A stretch of 64,000 nucleotides of DNA from positions 16,857-80,856 of the forward strand of contig DATJGS010000011.1 of the NCBI GenBank assembly GCA_035494735.1. Reading direction: 5' to 3'. Below the pieces are notes generated by a model. The model saw only the letters and a program-made list of their open reading frames with translations. It was not told where the DNA came from and did not search any database. Positions 1 to 8,385 of this stretch are shown here, piece by piece. Numbering within the stretch: position 1 is the first letter of the stretch; every line of letters starts with the position of its first letter. A program made the position numbers and the translations under genes. Source of the stretch: DATJGS01 sp035494735. GTDB lineage: Bacteria > Eisenbacteria > RBG-16-71-46.

Positions 1-1431
1 AGCGGCGGCATCTTCGCGATCGGGCGCCGCGAGTTCACGGACTCCGTGCGCCGGCCGCCCAAGATCGAGTGGGCCGACGCGGCCACGGCGCGGCGCATGA
101 CGACGACCGAGCAGATCGTGTGGGCGCATCGCGTCGACAAGACGGCCGAGGTGCGGCCCGGCGCGACGCTGCGCGTCTATGCGGACCTGCTGCCCGCGTC
201 CGACGGCACCGCGCCGTTCTCGATCCACACGTTCAACCAGATCACCGGTGGCAGGACGATCTTCCCGCGGCAGATCGCGATCGCGAACGACCACTTCGTG
301 TTCACGGGCGTGGAGGCCGACGATCGCCAGACCGCGATCGGCCGCGCGTTCGCCGCGCTGCACGGCATCGAGAAGCCGTACTACGCGACGCCCGGCGACG
401 GCATCTTCCACTTCTATTTCCCGGAGCAGGGTCTCGTGATGCCCGGCCAGTTCATCCCGGGCGCGGACTCGCACAGCCGGGCCTACGGCGCATACGGCGC
501 GGTCGGCATCGGCGTCGGCTCGACGACGCTCGGCTTCGGCTGGTCCACGGGCTACATCTACTTCACGCTGCCGAAGCAGCGCCGCGTGACGTTCCGCGGC
601 GAACTGAAGCCGTGGGTGAGCGGCAAGGATCTCGTGCTCGCGCTGCTCAAGCGCTGGGGCGCGAAGCAGTCGCAGGGCATGTCGGTCGAGTTCGTGGATC
701 GCGACCGCCAATTGCCGATCGCGTACCGCAACACGATCTGCAACATGATGGCCGAGGCCGAAGCCATGAATGGTCTGTTCGCGGCGGACGACGTGACGTA
801 CGACTGGTTCCGCGCGAAGGGCATGAGCGAGCTGCCCTATCCGCGCATCGCGCCCGGCGCCGACGCCACGTACGAGATCGACGAGACGCTGGACCTCGGC
901 GAACTCGTGCCCATGATCGCGAAGCCGTTCAGTCCCGGGAACGCGTTCCCGGCGGAGGACGTCGCGAAGGAGAAGATCGCGTTCGACAAGGCGATGATCG
1001 GCTCGTGCACGAACGGCGGCTACGACGACCTGATGCAGGCCGCGCTCGTGATCCACGCCGCGCGCGCGCTCGGGCGCGGCACGGCGGCGCGCGAGTTCGT
1101 GATCTTCCCGGGCTCGGGCGGCGTGCGCGACCAGATCCGCAAGCCCGATGCGCGGCTGAACGGCGAGAGCATCGCGCACGTCTTCGAGTCGGCCGGCGGC
1201 AAGATCCGCGAGTCGTGGTGCGGGCCGTGCTTCGGGCAGGGCCCCGACGCGCTGCGCCCCGGGCAGCGCGCGATCACGTCGTTCAATCGCAACTGGACGA
1301 ATCGCATGGGCGTGGGCGGCGAAGGCTATCTCGCGAGCCCGGCGGTCGTCGCGTCGTCCGCGCTGCTCGGCTACATGGCGCCGCCGAGCGAGCTCGGCCT
1401 GACGTGGGAAGCCGAGAAGTTCGAGGTCTAG
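1..1431 (+). CDS. Aconitase/3-isopropylmalate dehydratase-family enzyme, 5'-truncated
   Basis: The reading frame is open from base 1, so the true start lies upstream of the window; the GTG at 46 is internal. The visible part is a complete LeuC/aconitase large-subunit core. It has the first cluster cysteine in IGSCTNGG (near base 1005), the CGPC pair near base 1220 that completes the [4Fe-4S] site, and the substrate-binding stretch PGADSHSRAYGA. The enzyme should catalyse a hydro-lyase isomerisation of a tri- or dicarboxylic acid. The first visible residues (SGGIFAIGRREFTDSV...) precede the normal LeuC start and look like a linker after another domain, so an N-terminal swivel (small-subunit) fusion is possible. 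Substrate (isopropylmalate, homocitrate or citrate) cannot be decided here. Confidence 0.85.
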   Translation, partial: SGGIFAIGRREFTDSVRRPPKIEWADAATARRMTTTEQIVWAHRVDKTAEVRPGATLRVYADLLPASDGTAPFSIHTFNQITGGRTIFPRQIAIANDHFVFTGVEADDRQTAIGRAFAALHGIEKPYYATPGDGIFHFYFPEQGLVMPGQFIPGADSHSRAYGAYGAVGIGVGSTTLGFGWSTGYIYFTLPKQRRVTFRGELKPWVSGKDLVLALLKRWGAKQSQGMSVEFVDRDRQLPIAYRNTICNMMAEAEAMNGLFAADDVTYDWFRAKGMSELPYPRIAPGADATYEIDETLDLGELVPMIAKPFSPGNAFPAEDVAKEKIAFDKAMIGSCTNGGYDDLMQAALVIHAARALGRGTAAREFVIFPGSGGVRDQIRKPDARLNGESIAHVFESAGGKIRESWCGPCFGQGPDALRPGQRAITSFNRNWTNRMGVGGEGYLASPAVVASSALLGYMAPPSELGLTWEAEKFEV

Positions 1432-1439
1432 GAGGTTCC

Positions 1440-2042
1440 GTGGGGAAGAAGGATCCGCGGGTCGACGAGTACATCGCGAAGTCCGCCGATTTCGCGAAGC
1501 CGATCCTGCGCCACGTGCGCGCCGTCGTGCACGGCGCCTGCCCGGATGTCGTCGAGACGCTCAAGTGGCGGGCTCCGGCGTTCGAACATGCGGGTCTGCT
1601 CTGCCAGATGGCCGCGTTCAAGGAGCACGCGACGCTCGGCTTCTGGAAGGCCGCGCTCATCCTCGGCGACGGCGGGCAGAAGGGTGGCGCGTCGTGGGGC
1701 AACTTCGGCCGGCTGAAGAGCGTCGACGATCTGCCCGCGAAGAAAGTTCTCGTCGGCTACGTGAAGCGGGCCGTCGCGCTGAACGAGAGCGGCGTGAAGG
1801 CGCCGCGCGCGATGCGCAGCCCGAAGAAGCCGCTGCGCGTCCCTGCCGATTTCACCGCGGCGCTCGCCAAAGCGAAGCGCGCGCGCGAGCACTTCGCCGC
1901 GTTCAGCCCGAGCCACCGGCGCGAGTACGTCGAGTGGATCACGGAGGCCAAGCAGGCGGCGACGCGCGAGCGACGCATCGCGCAGGCTCTGGCCTGGATC
2001 GCCGAGGGTAAGTCGCGAAACTGGAAGTACGAGAAGTGCTGA
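1440..2042 (+). CDS. DUF1801/YdeI-OmdA family protein
   Basis: This 200-residue soluble protein starts at GTG 1440, nine bases after the aconitase stop, with a GGAGG ribosome site at 1431-1435, so it is co-transcribed with the preceding gene. The N-terminal half (DEYIAKSADFAKPILRHVRAV, then VETLKWRAPAFEH) matches the DUF1801 fold. The C-terminal part (FSPSHRREYVEWI, then ATRERRIAQALAWIAEGK) is the typical YdeI/OmpD-associated tail. Family members are linked loosely to stress and bacteriocin protection, but no biochemical activity is established. There is no signal peptide, so it should be cytoplasmic. Confidence 0.85.
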   Translation: MGKKDPRVDEYIAKSADFAKPILRHVRAVVHGACPDVVETLKWRAPAFEHAGLLCQMAAFKEHATLGFWKAALILGDGGQKGGASWGNFGRLKSVDDLPAKKVLVGYVKRAVALNESGVKAPRAMRSPKKPLRVPADFTAALAKAKRAREHFAAFSPSHRREYVEWITEAKQAATRERRIAQALAWIAEGKSRNWKYEKC

Positions 2043-2071
2043 GCGTCGGCTAATGCGGACTCGGAGGCCCC

Positions 2072-2656
2072 ATGTCACCCGTGACCCGTAGCGTCATCGC
2101 CATCCCGGCCGCATACGCCTCACAGGAGGTCGCCTCGTTCGTCGCCCAATTGGACGATCAACTGCGGCGTCAGAAGGAGCAGACCCGCACGCTCACACCG
2201 GCCGATCTCGAATGGCAGCTGGCGCCGGGCATGAACACGATCGGCATGCTGATGGCGCACCAGGCCATCATCGAGGTGGGCTGGACCGGGATAGGGATCG
2301 AGGATCTGCAGCGGAGTGAAATCCCCTTCCAGGAGATTCTCGGCATCGATGACAGTGGAGTGCCGCTCGCCCCGGACGGCGCGCCTCCGGTGGCGCTGGC
2401 CGGCAAGGATCTGGCGTTCTTCGACGACCTGCTGGACCGCGCGCGGGAGCACCTGAAGCGCGTGGCGGCGCCGGTCCGGGACTCGGCTCTCACGATCATG
2501 CGGCCCCGTACCCGTCCGAATGGCGAGCTGCGCGAGGTCGAGGTGCGCTGGATCCTCTATCACATGCTCGAGCACTTCGCGGGGCATTTCGGCCAGATCC
2601 TGCTGCTCCAGCACGCCCGGCAGGCGCTGGGCGTGGGAGACGCGGCGAAGCGCTAG
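2072..2656 (+). CDS. DinB-like helical-bundle protein
   Basis: The protein has 194 residues and starts at ATG 2072 with GGAGG at 2063-2067. It has the DinB/YfiT-like four-helix layout with three spaced histidines suited to metal binding: one in MLMAHQAIIE (about residue 73) and two in the C-terminal YHMLEHFAGHFGQIL helix. Family members include thiol transferases and stress-induced proteins, but most are uncharacterised, so I give no substrate. It follows the DUF1801 gene by 29 bases and may share its transcript. The next gene is convergent and is separated by a GC hairpin. Confidence 0.8.
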   Translation: MSPVTRSVIAIPAAYASQEVASFVAQLDDQLRRQKEQTRTLTPADLEWQLAPGMNTIGMLMAHQAIIEVGWTGIGIEDLQRSEIPFQEILGIDDSGVPLAPDGAPPVALAGKDLAFFDDLLDRAREHLKRVAAPVRDSALTIMRPRTRPNGELREVEVRWILYHMLEHFAGHFGQILLLQHARQALGVGDAAKR

Positions 2657-2678
2657 CCAGCGGCACGGCGCCGCCCGC

Positions 2679-2696
2679 CCGGCCGCACGCGGCCGG
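2679..2696. terminator. Hairpin between convergent genes
   Basis: A 7-bp perfect inverted repeat (CCGGCCG / CGGCCGG) with a CACG loop lies between the stops of the DinB-like gene and the convergent hydrolase. It can serve both directions. There is no T-run, so Rho-independent action is uncertain. Confidence 0.45.
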
Positions 2697-2702
2697 CGCC
2701 GG

Positions 2703-3740
2703 TCACGGCGCGCCGAGGAATCCCTCCAGTTCGCGGACGAACGCGGCCGGCTCCTCGTAGTACGGCAGGTGGCCGCTCTTCTCGAAGACCCGGAACTTCG
2801 AATCAGGAATCGCGCGGTGGATCTTCCACGCCACCGACGGCGCGACGTTCATGTCGTAGCGCCCGGTGAGCACGAGCGTCGGGAAGCGGAACTTGGGCAG
2901 TTCAGGATTCAGGTCGTACTGCTTGAGGTCGGCGTTCAGCGCCTGATTCACGGAGCGCGAGTAGTGGTACGCGCTCGAGTTCGCGAGGAAGCGATCGCGC
3001 AGCGCCGGGTCCACGAACAGCATGCCCAGGTACTCGTGCATGTCGGCCTTCTCGGCGTTGGTGTCGCCGAGCGCCTCGGCGAACGCGACCGACTCCTGCC
3101 GTCCGATGCCTTCCGGGAACACGTCCTTGAACAGGAACACCGTGTCGTCCCACTTGGGCGCCGCCGAGTCGCAGATGATCAGGTGCGCGATGTGCTCGGG
3201 ATGGCGCGCCGCGTAGGCCATCACCAGGTACCCGCCCCACGAGTGCCCGAGCAGGTCGATCTTGTCCGCGCCGAGGTGGGCCCGCACCGCGTCGAGGTCC
3301 GCGATCTGGTCGGCGAGCGTGCACGTCTGCTTGGGCGCGAGCGCCCCGGAACGGCCGTTGCCGCGCTGGTCGTAGAACACGACGCGCCGTCCGAGGGCGA
3401 GGGTGTCCCAGGCCGAAGAGCAGTGCACGTAGGTATGATCGAATCCCGGCCCGCCATTCACCATCAAGAGCGGACGTCCGGGCGCGCTCCCGCGCACTTC
3501 GACCCAGAGCGCGACATCGCCGTTGCGAATGCGCTGACCGGTCTCGGCCGCCGCCGCTGACGGGCGCGGGGCGAGCGCGAGCAGGGCGAACAGCGCGCAC
3601 GCGCTGGCCCGGCCGGGGAACCATGCCGGGCGCGTCGGGAGCGGGGCGGTCGGCGGTCGCTGGGGACGAAGCGGGTCGCTTGGGGTCTCGACCGGTGGGA
3701 AAGCAGGGCGAGACGCGGCAGGGCGGGCGGGAAGCGGCAT
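2703..3740 (-). CDS. Proline iminopeptidase-like alpha/beta hydrolase, exported
   Basis: An alpha/beta hydrolase of about 345 residues. The oxyanion motif NGGPGFDHTY, the nucleophile elbow GHSWGG, the acid in TGRYDMNV and the histidine in FEKSGHLPYY form a full catalytic triad arranged as in the proline iminopeptidase/tricorn-interacting S33 family. The N-terminus carries a Pro-rich basic stretch and then a hydrophobic segment (ACALFALLALA) ending near Ala-Ala-Ala, so it is probably exported. I chose the ATG at 3740, preceded by GGGAG, over a longer frame to 3815. The true start may lie closer to the hydrophobic segment. Substrate (peptide, ester or amide) is not predictable. Confidence 0.85.
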   Translation of the reverse strand: MPLPARPAASRPAFPPVETPSDPLRPQRPPTAPLPTRPAWFPGRASACALFALLALAPRPSAAAAETGQRIRNGDVALWVEVRGSAPGRPLLMVNGGPGFDHTYVHCSSAWDTLALGRRVVFYDQRGNGRSGALAPKQTCTLADQIADLDAVRAHLGADKIDLLGHSWGGYLVMAYAARHPEHIAHLIICDSAAPKWDDTVFLFKDVFPEGIGRQESVAFAEALGDTNAEKADMHEYLGMLFVDPALRDRFLANSSAYHYSRSVNQALNADLKQYDLNPELPKFRFPTLVLTGRYDMNVAPSVAWKIHRAIPDSKFRVFEKSGHLPYYEEPAAFVRELEGFLGAP

Positions 3741-3922
3741 GAGGTTCTCCCGAGTCGGAAAGGGGTTCGTTCGGTCCGGATCAACGGCGGAACGATACGG
3801 GGGCCGCGGCGGCACGACAAGACTTTGGCAAAGAACAGGGCGGGGGGCTGGCGTCCCGCCATTCGCGGGGGCACAATGAGCACCGCTGCTCCCAAGGACT
3901 CTTCACTCACTCGGGGAACGTC

Positions 3923-4567
3923 ATGCGCATTCGCACGTCGCTGATCACGCTCACCGCTCTCGCGCTCTCCGCGGGGGCCGCCGTCGCATCCATGTCGGGC
4001 GGCAGTTCGCCCGCGCCGCCTTCCGATCCGCCGCCGTCGGCGCCGCAGTCGCAGTCCTACGGCATGCCGGCCGACCAGCAGGCCGCCGCGGCCGCCGAAC
4101 GCCGCAAGCAGGCCGAGGCGCTCTACGGGAACGCCTACGACTACATCAGCAAGGCCAAGCTCGACCTCGAATCCAAGAAGGAGAAGGACGCCGAGAAGAA
4201 GTTCAAGAAGGGCGTCGAGGCCGCCGAGGGCGCGATCAAGCTCGACACCCGCTACTACGAGGCGTGGAACCTGATCGGCTTCGGCTATCGCAAGCTCGGC
4301 AACTACGACAAGGCGATCGCCGCGTACACCCAGTCGATCGGCATCAAGCCCGATTACGCGCCGGCCCGCGAGTACCTCGGCGAGGCGTACCTCGAGCTGG
4401 GCAAGCTCGATCGCGCGAAGGAGCAACTCGTGTTCCTCGAGCACTACAACGCGACCGACGACGCGAACACCCTGCGCGCGAGCATCGCGTCCTACGTGAG
4501 CGCGCATCCCGAGAGCGCGACGCCCGATTCGAGCGCCGCCAAGCAGCCGACGTCCTCCGGGCTGTAG
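3923..4567 (+). CDS. Exported TPR-repeat protein
   Basis: This 214-residue protein begins with a signal peptide (MRIRTSLITLTALALSAGAAVAS). A Pro/Ser/Gln-rich linker follows to about residue 55, then a charged Lys/Glu helix with at least two tetratricopeptide units. The clear units are around residues 105-140 (YYEAWNLIGFGYRKLGNYDKA) and 141-175 (DYAPAREYLGEAYLELGKLDRA). TPR proteins are protein-binding scaffolds; the placement suggests a periplasmic partner, which is unknown. The gene is monocistronic, with a strong terminator directly downstream. Confidence 0.85.
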   Translation: MRIRTSLITLTALALSAGAAVASMSGGSSPAPPSDPPPSAPQSQSYGMPADQQAAAAAERRKQAEALYGNAYDYISKAKLDLESKKEKDAEKKFKKGVEAAEGAIKLDTRYYEAWNLIGFGYRKLGNYDKAIAAYTQSIGIKPDYAPAREYLGEAYLELGKLDRAKEQLVFLEHYNATDDANTLRASIASYVSAHPESATPDSSAAKQPTSSGL

Positions 4568-4593
4568 CGGCGGGTGGCGGCGGACAGACACGA

Positions 4594-4625
4594 ACGGCCC
4601 CCGAAGCCGAGGCTTCGGGGGCCGT
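4594..4625. terminator. Strong bidirectional terminator hairpin
   Basis: A perfect 15-base inverted repeat (4594-4608 and 4611-4625, core GGCCCCCGAAGCC) lies between the stop of the TPR gene and the convergent YceI gene. On the plus strand it is followed by CGCTGTTT. It is the strongest hairpin in this part of the window and can terminate both genes. Confidence 0.8.
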
Positions 4626-4647
4626 CGCTGTTTGGCTCGCGAGCGGC

Positions 4648-5298
4648 TTACTTCTTCGTGGCGGGTGCGGCCGCCGCGGGCTTGGGATCGCCGGCCGCGA
4701 AGGCCGCGACGTTCAGCACGATCTCCACGTTGTCGTCGAGCATCGCGCCGCCCTGGTCCACCGTCTTGTTCCAGACCATGTTGAAGTCCTTGCGATTGAC
4801 CGTCGTCGTGGCGTCGAACCCGGCCTGAATGCCGAGGCTGTTGCCGCCGATGTCGACCGGGCCCATCCCCAGGAACTCGACGTCGAGCGTCACCGGCTTC
4901 GTGACGCCGCGGATCGTGAGGTCGCCGCCGACCTGGAAGTGATGGTCGTCCTTGCCCGCGATCACCTTGTTGCTCTTGAACGTGATCGTCGGATACTTCT
5001 CGACCCAGAAGAAATCCTCGGTGCGCAGGTGGTTGTCGCGCCGCTCCGTGCCCGTCCAGATGCTGGTGTCGCGGATGGTGACGTCGACCGACGACGCGGC
5101 CAGGGCCTTCGGGTCGTAGACGATGCTGCCCGAGAAGTCGGTGAAGCGCCCGTGCACCTTCGTGAAGAAGTGCCTTACGTTGAAGCCGACCTCGGTATGC
5201 GCGCGGTCGATCATGAAGGTCTTCGGCTCGGCGGCGGCCAGCGAGGCCGTGGCCGCGAGCGAGACGAGAGTCAGAGTGACGAGCCACCCACGCTTCAC
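4648..5298 (-). CDS. YceI family periplasmic lipid-binding-like protein
   Basis: A 216-residue protein with a signal peptide (VKRGWLVTLTLVSLAATASLAAAEP). The YceI lipocalin-like fold shows typical motifs: IDRAHTEVGFNVRHFFTKVHGRF, DVTIRDTSIWTG, and LTIRGVTKPVTLDVEF. YceI proteins bind isoprenoid or other amphiphilic molecules in the periplasm. The start is GTG 5298, chosen because AAGGAGAAC sits just upstream and the signal peptide begins there; the frame stays open to 5511 but lacks these signals. The tail is Ala/Pro/Lys-rich. Transcription probably starts at the symmetric element at 5438-5451. Confidence 0.9.
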   Translation of the reverse strand: MKRGWLVTLTLVSLAATASLAAAEPKTFMIDRAHTEVGFNVRHFFTKVHGRFTDFSGSIVYDPKALAASSVDVTIRDTSIWTGTERRDNHLRTEDFFWVEKYPTITFKSNKVIAGKDDHHFQVGGDLTIRGVTKPVTLDVEFLGMGPVDIGGNSLGIQAGFDATTTVNRKDFNMVWNKTVDQGGAMLDDNVEIVLNVAAFAAGDPKPAAAAPATKK

Positions 5299-5437
5299 GG
5301 AGTTCTCCTTTCCGGCGCTTCTCTCTCGAGCGACGCGCCGACAAGTCCTATTGGGGATCGCGAACCGCGGGCGACGCGTGCGGACCGACCCAGGGAGCCA
5401 TGCCGCGACTTGCGATGTCGCGGACGCACCGACGGTT

Positions 5438-5451
5438 TGTGTTATAACACA
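5438..5451. promoter_or_regulatory. Palindromic extended -10 element (candidate bidirectional promoter or operator)
   Basis: TGTGTTATAACACA is a perfect 14-bp palindrome and an isolated AT-rich island in GC-rich DNA. Each strand reads TGTTATAAC, an extended -10 (TGnTATAAC). It lies almost midway between two divergent starts: yceI at 5298 and the metallopeptidase at 5588. It could fire both ways, or it could be an operator for a dimeric regulator. No good -35 is visible on either side. Confidence 0.5.
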
Positions 5452-5587
5452 CATCTCCGGCGCCCTCCGGCCAATTTGCCGGGACTTGACGAGGGATTGC
5501 GCTGGACCCACGCGCAGGCGCCGGCCCGGCCGGTCGTTCGCTCGCGCTCAACTTGAGCGGTCCCGGTGCACCGCGTAGCATCCGCGC

Positions 5588-6601
5588 GTGCCAGGCTTCG
5601 AGCAGACGCCTCCCGACGTCCGTGAACTCCTTTCCAAACGCATCAGCCAGCTGGGCCTTCGCCTCGAGGGTTCGCCCGTCGAGCGTTTCGTCCATCGGCT
5701 GCATCGCGAGTTGGAGCGGAAGGGAGTGCGCCGCTTCAAACCGATCTGCTACCTGACGGACGAGTGGGGCTGTCCCGACGGGCAGCCGGTGATCGGCATC
5801 CCGTTCTACCTTGCCGATCCCAAGCTCGCGCGTCTCGAGCGCGCCATGAACGATCTCGAGGACGAGCGCGAGATCATGATGTACATGCGGCACGAGGCCG
5901 GCCACGCGTTCAACTACGCGTACCGCCTGTTCGCGACGCCCGAATGGCGAAAGCTGTTCGGACCTTTCAATCGCCGCTACCGCGACCACTACCGTCCGCT
6001 CCCGTTCAATCGGCAGTACGTGCGCCACCTGGCGGGCTGGTACGCGCAAAAGCATCCCGACGAAGACTTCGCCGAAACGTTCGCCGTGTGGCTGACCCCG
6101 CGCGCGAACTGGCGCGCGAAGTACAAGGACTGGCCCGCGCTCAAGAAGCTGCGCTACGTGGACCGCGTCGTTCGGCGCGTGCGCGAGCAGGATCCGATCG
6201 TCACGACCGGGGACTTCGACATCACGGTCGAGGACATGCGCGTCACGGTCGAACAGTTCTATCGCAAGTGGATGCGCGAGAACGGCGGAGCCGCGAACGT
6301 CGCGCTCGAGACCGACCTCGGCGACCTGTTCCTCAAGTTCAACGGCCGCCTGAAGCACGTGCGTCCCGCGTGGGAACTGGTCGAGGAGCATCGCGCACTG
6401 CTCACCGACAAGATCGCGAACTGGACCGGCGTGAAGCGTCCGGTGGTGCGCGCGTTGATCGAGCGCATCGTGCGCACGTGCCGCGACCATCAGCTGTACG
6501 CGCGCACGGGACGCGACGCACAATATCTCGTCGAACTTACGGCCTATGGAACTACCCTCGCGATGAATTACCTTACACGCGGCAGATTCGTGCAAACCTA
6601 G
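5588..6601 (+). CDS. Putative zinc metallopeptidase (HEAGH zincin)
   Basis: A 337-residue protein without signal peptide or membrane segments. MRHEAGHAFNY (residues 100-110) gives the HExxH zinc site with His102 and His106. Glu163 in DFAETFAVW is a plausible third ligand, in the style of gluzincins. An N-terminal region with two Cys and a charged C-terminal helical region complete it. It resembles the uncharacterised 'putative zinc-binding metallopeptidase' group. The start is GTG 5588 with only a weak ribosome site. The ATP-grasp ligase follows 45 bases downstream on the same strand, so the two probably work together. Substrate unknown. Confidence 0.75.
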   Translation: MPGFEQTPPDVRELLSKRISQLGLRLEGSPVERFVHRLHRELERKGVRRFKPICYLTDEWGCPDGQPVIGIPFYLADPKLARLERAMNDLEDEREIMMYMRHEAGHAFNYAYRLFATPEWRKLFGPFNRRYRDHYRPLPFNRQYVRHLAGWYAQKHPDEDFAETFAVWLTPRANWRAKYKDWPALKKLRYVDRVVRRVREQDPIVTTGDFDITVEDMRVTVEQFYRKWMRENGGAANVALETDLGDLFLKFNGRLKHVRPAWELVEEHRALLTDKIANWTGVKRPVVRALIERIVRTCRDHQLYARTGRDAQYLVELTAYGTTLAMNYLTRGRFVQT

Positions 6602-6646
6602 AGGCCGCCTGAAACGCCCAGGGCGCCCGTCACGGCGAGGACCCGG

Positions 6647-7666
6647 ATGGCGAAGCTCCGCATCGGAGTGCTGTACGACTTCTGGTGGGACGAAGACGAG
6701 ACCCGTGAAGGGGCGGCCCGCCCCAAGCGCAAGGCCCCGGACGAGGACGTCCAGGAGGTCTACGAAGCGCTCAAGAAGAAGGGGCACAGCCCGGTCTTCC
6801 TGAGACTGGACGGCACCCCGACCAGCCTGATCGAGCTGGCCCAATCCGAGACCGACCTCGTGTTCAACCTGGTCGAATCCTTTGGCGGCAACGATAGCTG
6901 CGACTCGAACGTGGCCGCCTACCTCGAGCTGCTGGGCCGGCGCTTCACCGGCACCGGGGCGCACGGGCTGTTCCTGGCCCAGGAGAAGGCCCTGGCCAAG
7001 AAAATCTTCGCGTTCCATGGGATCCACACCCCGTACTTCGCGACGGTGTACCGCGGGCGCACCGACCACGCCCACGACATCCAGTTCCCGGTCATCGTGA
7101 AGCCGGCCCGCGAAGACGGATCGATCGGAATCCAGTTCGGCGCGGTGTGCGGCTCGATCAAGGAACTCATGGAGCGCATCGACTACATCCACGCGGAATT
7201 CGATACGCCGGCGCTCATCGAGGAATACATCGAAGGGCGCGAGATCTACGTCGGCGTGCTCGGCAACGAGCGCCCGCTCGCGCTGCCCGTGGTCGAACTC
7301 GACCTGTCGCGCCTGCCCGAGGGCACGCCGAAGATCGCCGGCAGCGAAGTGAAGTGGGAGGAGGACACCGAGGCGTATCGCACGACCCATCCGTTCTTCC
7401 CGGACGACCTCGGCGACGATCTGACGGCGCGGCTGCAGAGCGCGGCGATCCAGGCGTTCCAGGCGCTCGAACTCAGGGACTACGGCCGCATCGATTTCCG
7501 CGTCGCGGCCGATGGCACGATCCACGTGCTCGAAGTGAATCCGAACCCCTACCTGCTTCCGTCCGCGGAGTTCTCGATGGCCGCGAAGAAGGCCGGCCGC
7601 TCCTACGCCGACCTGATCGGCGAGATCGTCGACCTGTCGCTCGCTCGGTACGGGAACGAGAGCTAG
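6647..7666 (+). CDS. ATP-grasp ligase, D-Ala-D-Ala ligase-like
   Basis: A 339-residue ATP-grasp enzyme. The N-terminal Rossmann-like segment (LRIGVLYDFWWDEDE, then DLVFNLVESFGG) is followed by the ATP-binding lysine region FPVIVKPAREDGSIGI, the acidic EEYIEGREIYVGVLG, and the metal site IDFRVAADGTIHVLEVNPNPYL. It should join a carboxylate to an amine through an acyl-phosphate. It is unlikely to be the housekeeping Ddl: there is no murein gene nearby, the N-terminus has an inserted charged stretch (REGAARPKRKAPDED), and the partner gene is a metallopeptidase. The start has GAGGA upstream. A CHRD-domain gene follows nine bases after the stop. Confidence 0.8.
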   Translation: MAKLRIGVLYDFWWDEDETREGAARPKRKAPDEDVQEVYEALKKKGHSPVFLRLDGTPTSLIELAQSETDLVFNLVESFGGNDSCDSNVAAYLELLGRRFTGTGAHGLFLAQEKALAKKIFAFHGIHTPYFATVYRGRTDHAHDIQFPVIVKPAREDGSIGIQFGAVCGSIKELMERIDYIHAEFDTPALIEEYIEGREIYVGVLGNERPLALPVVELDLSRLPEGTPKIAGSEVKWEEDTEAYRTTHPFFPDDLGDDLTARLQSAAIQAFQALELRDYGRIDFRVAADGTIHVLEVNPNPYLLPSAEFSMAAKKAGRSYADLIGEIVDLSLARYGNES

Positions 7667-7675
7667 GAGGCGGCC

Positions 7676-8164
7676 ATGCGCGCCGCACTCGCGCTGCTCA
7701 CGCTGCTGCTGACCGCGACGCCCGCGTTCGCGATCACGCCGCTCTGGACCACGATCACCCCCGACCAGGAAGGCTCGACGACGGGCGGGGACGCGATCGG
7801 CCAGGGCACGTTCACGCTGAACGACGCGCGCACCGAGCTGCACTACCACATCGTCTTCAACGGGCTCACGTCGAACCTGCTGGGCGCCCACATCCACTAC
7901 GGCGCCGAGGGCGCTCCCGGACCGATCTGGTTCTTCCTGTCGGCGGGAGGCGGCACGTCGGGCACGTTCGACGGAGCGTGGACGACGGCCTCGACACCCT
8001 ACGCCCTGACGCCGGATCGGGTGGACGCCCTGCTCGCGGGCCTGCTCTACGTGAACATCCACTCGGCGAACTATCCGTCCGGCGAAATTCGCGGCCAGAT
8101 CCTGATGGGTCCGACGCCGACTCGCGCCAGCACGTGGGGACGCATCAAGCGGCTGTACCGCTAG
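7676..8164 (+). CDS. Secreted CHRD-domain protein 1
   Basis: A 162-residue protein with a signal peptide (MRAALALLTLLLTATPAFA) and one CHRD (chordin-like) domain. The pattern FTLNDARTELHYHI, LLGAHIHYGAEGAPGP and LYVNIHSANYPSGEIRGQI is diagnostic. The function of bacterial CHRD domains is unknown. It ends in RASTWGRIKRLYR, a tail shared with the next CHRD protein. The start at 7676 has AGGAGG overlapping the stop of the ATP-grasp gene, so it belongs to that transcript. Confidence 0.85.
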   Translation: MRAALALLTLLLTATPAFAITPLWTTITPDQEGSTTGGDAIGQGTFTLNDARTELHYHIVFNGLTSNLLGAHIHYGAEGAPGPIWFFLSAGGGTSGTFDGAWTTASTPYALTPDRVDALLAGLLYVNIHSANYPSGEIRGQILMGPTPTRASTWGRIKRLYR

Positions 8165-8385
8165 GCCGGGTGGAGCTGGTGCGAGGCACAGGACGCTCCC
8201 TTGCGAGATCCCAATACGAAATCGCCATAGCGGACGATCCGATCGGGAAATCTCCGCCCCGCACGACTTTCATTGACGGGTCGCTGGAACCTGGGGGACC
8301 ATTGACAGCGTCCAGTCCTCGCGCCGCGGGATTCCCGTCTGTCCTGCGTTGCCGGGAATCGTTCCTTGCCCGCAGGAGGCACCCG

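Noticed and set aside
6647..7666. Housekeeping D-alanine--D-alanine ligase (ddl)
   Set aside because: The fold matches, but context (metallopeptidase partner, CHRD protein, no murein genes) and the inserted charged N-terminal stretch argue against naming it ddl.
8302..8331. Promoter for the second CHRD gene (TTGACA at 8302)
   Set aside because: The -35 match is perfect, but no acceptable -10 lies 15-19 bases downstream.
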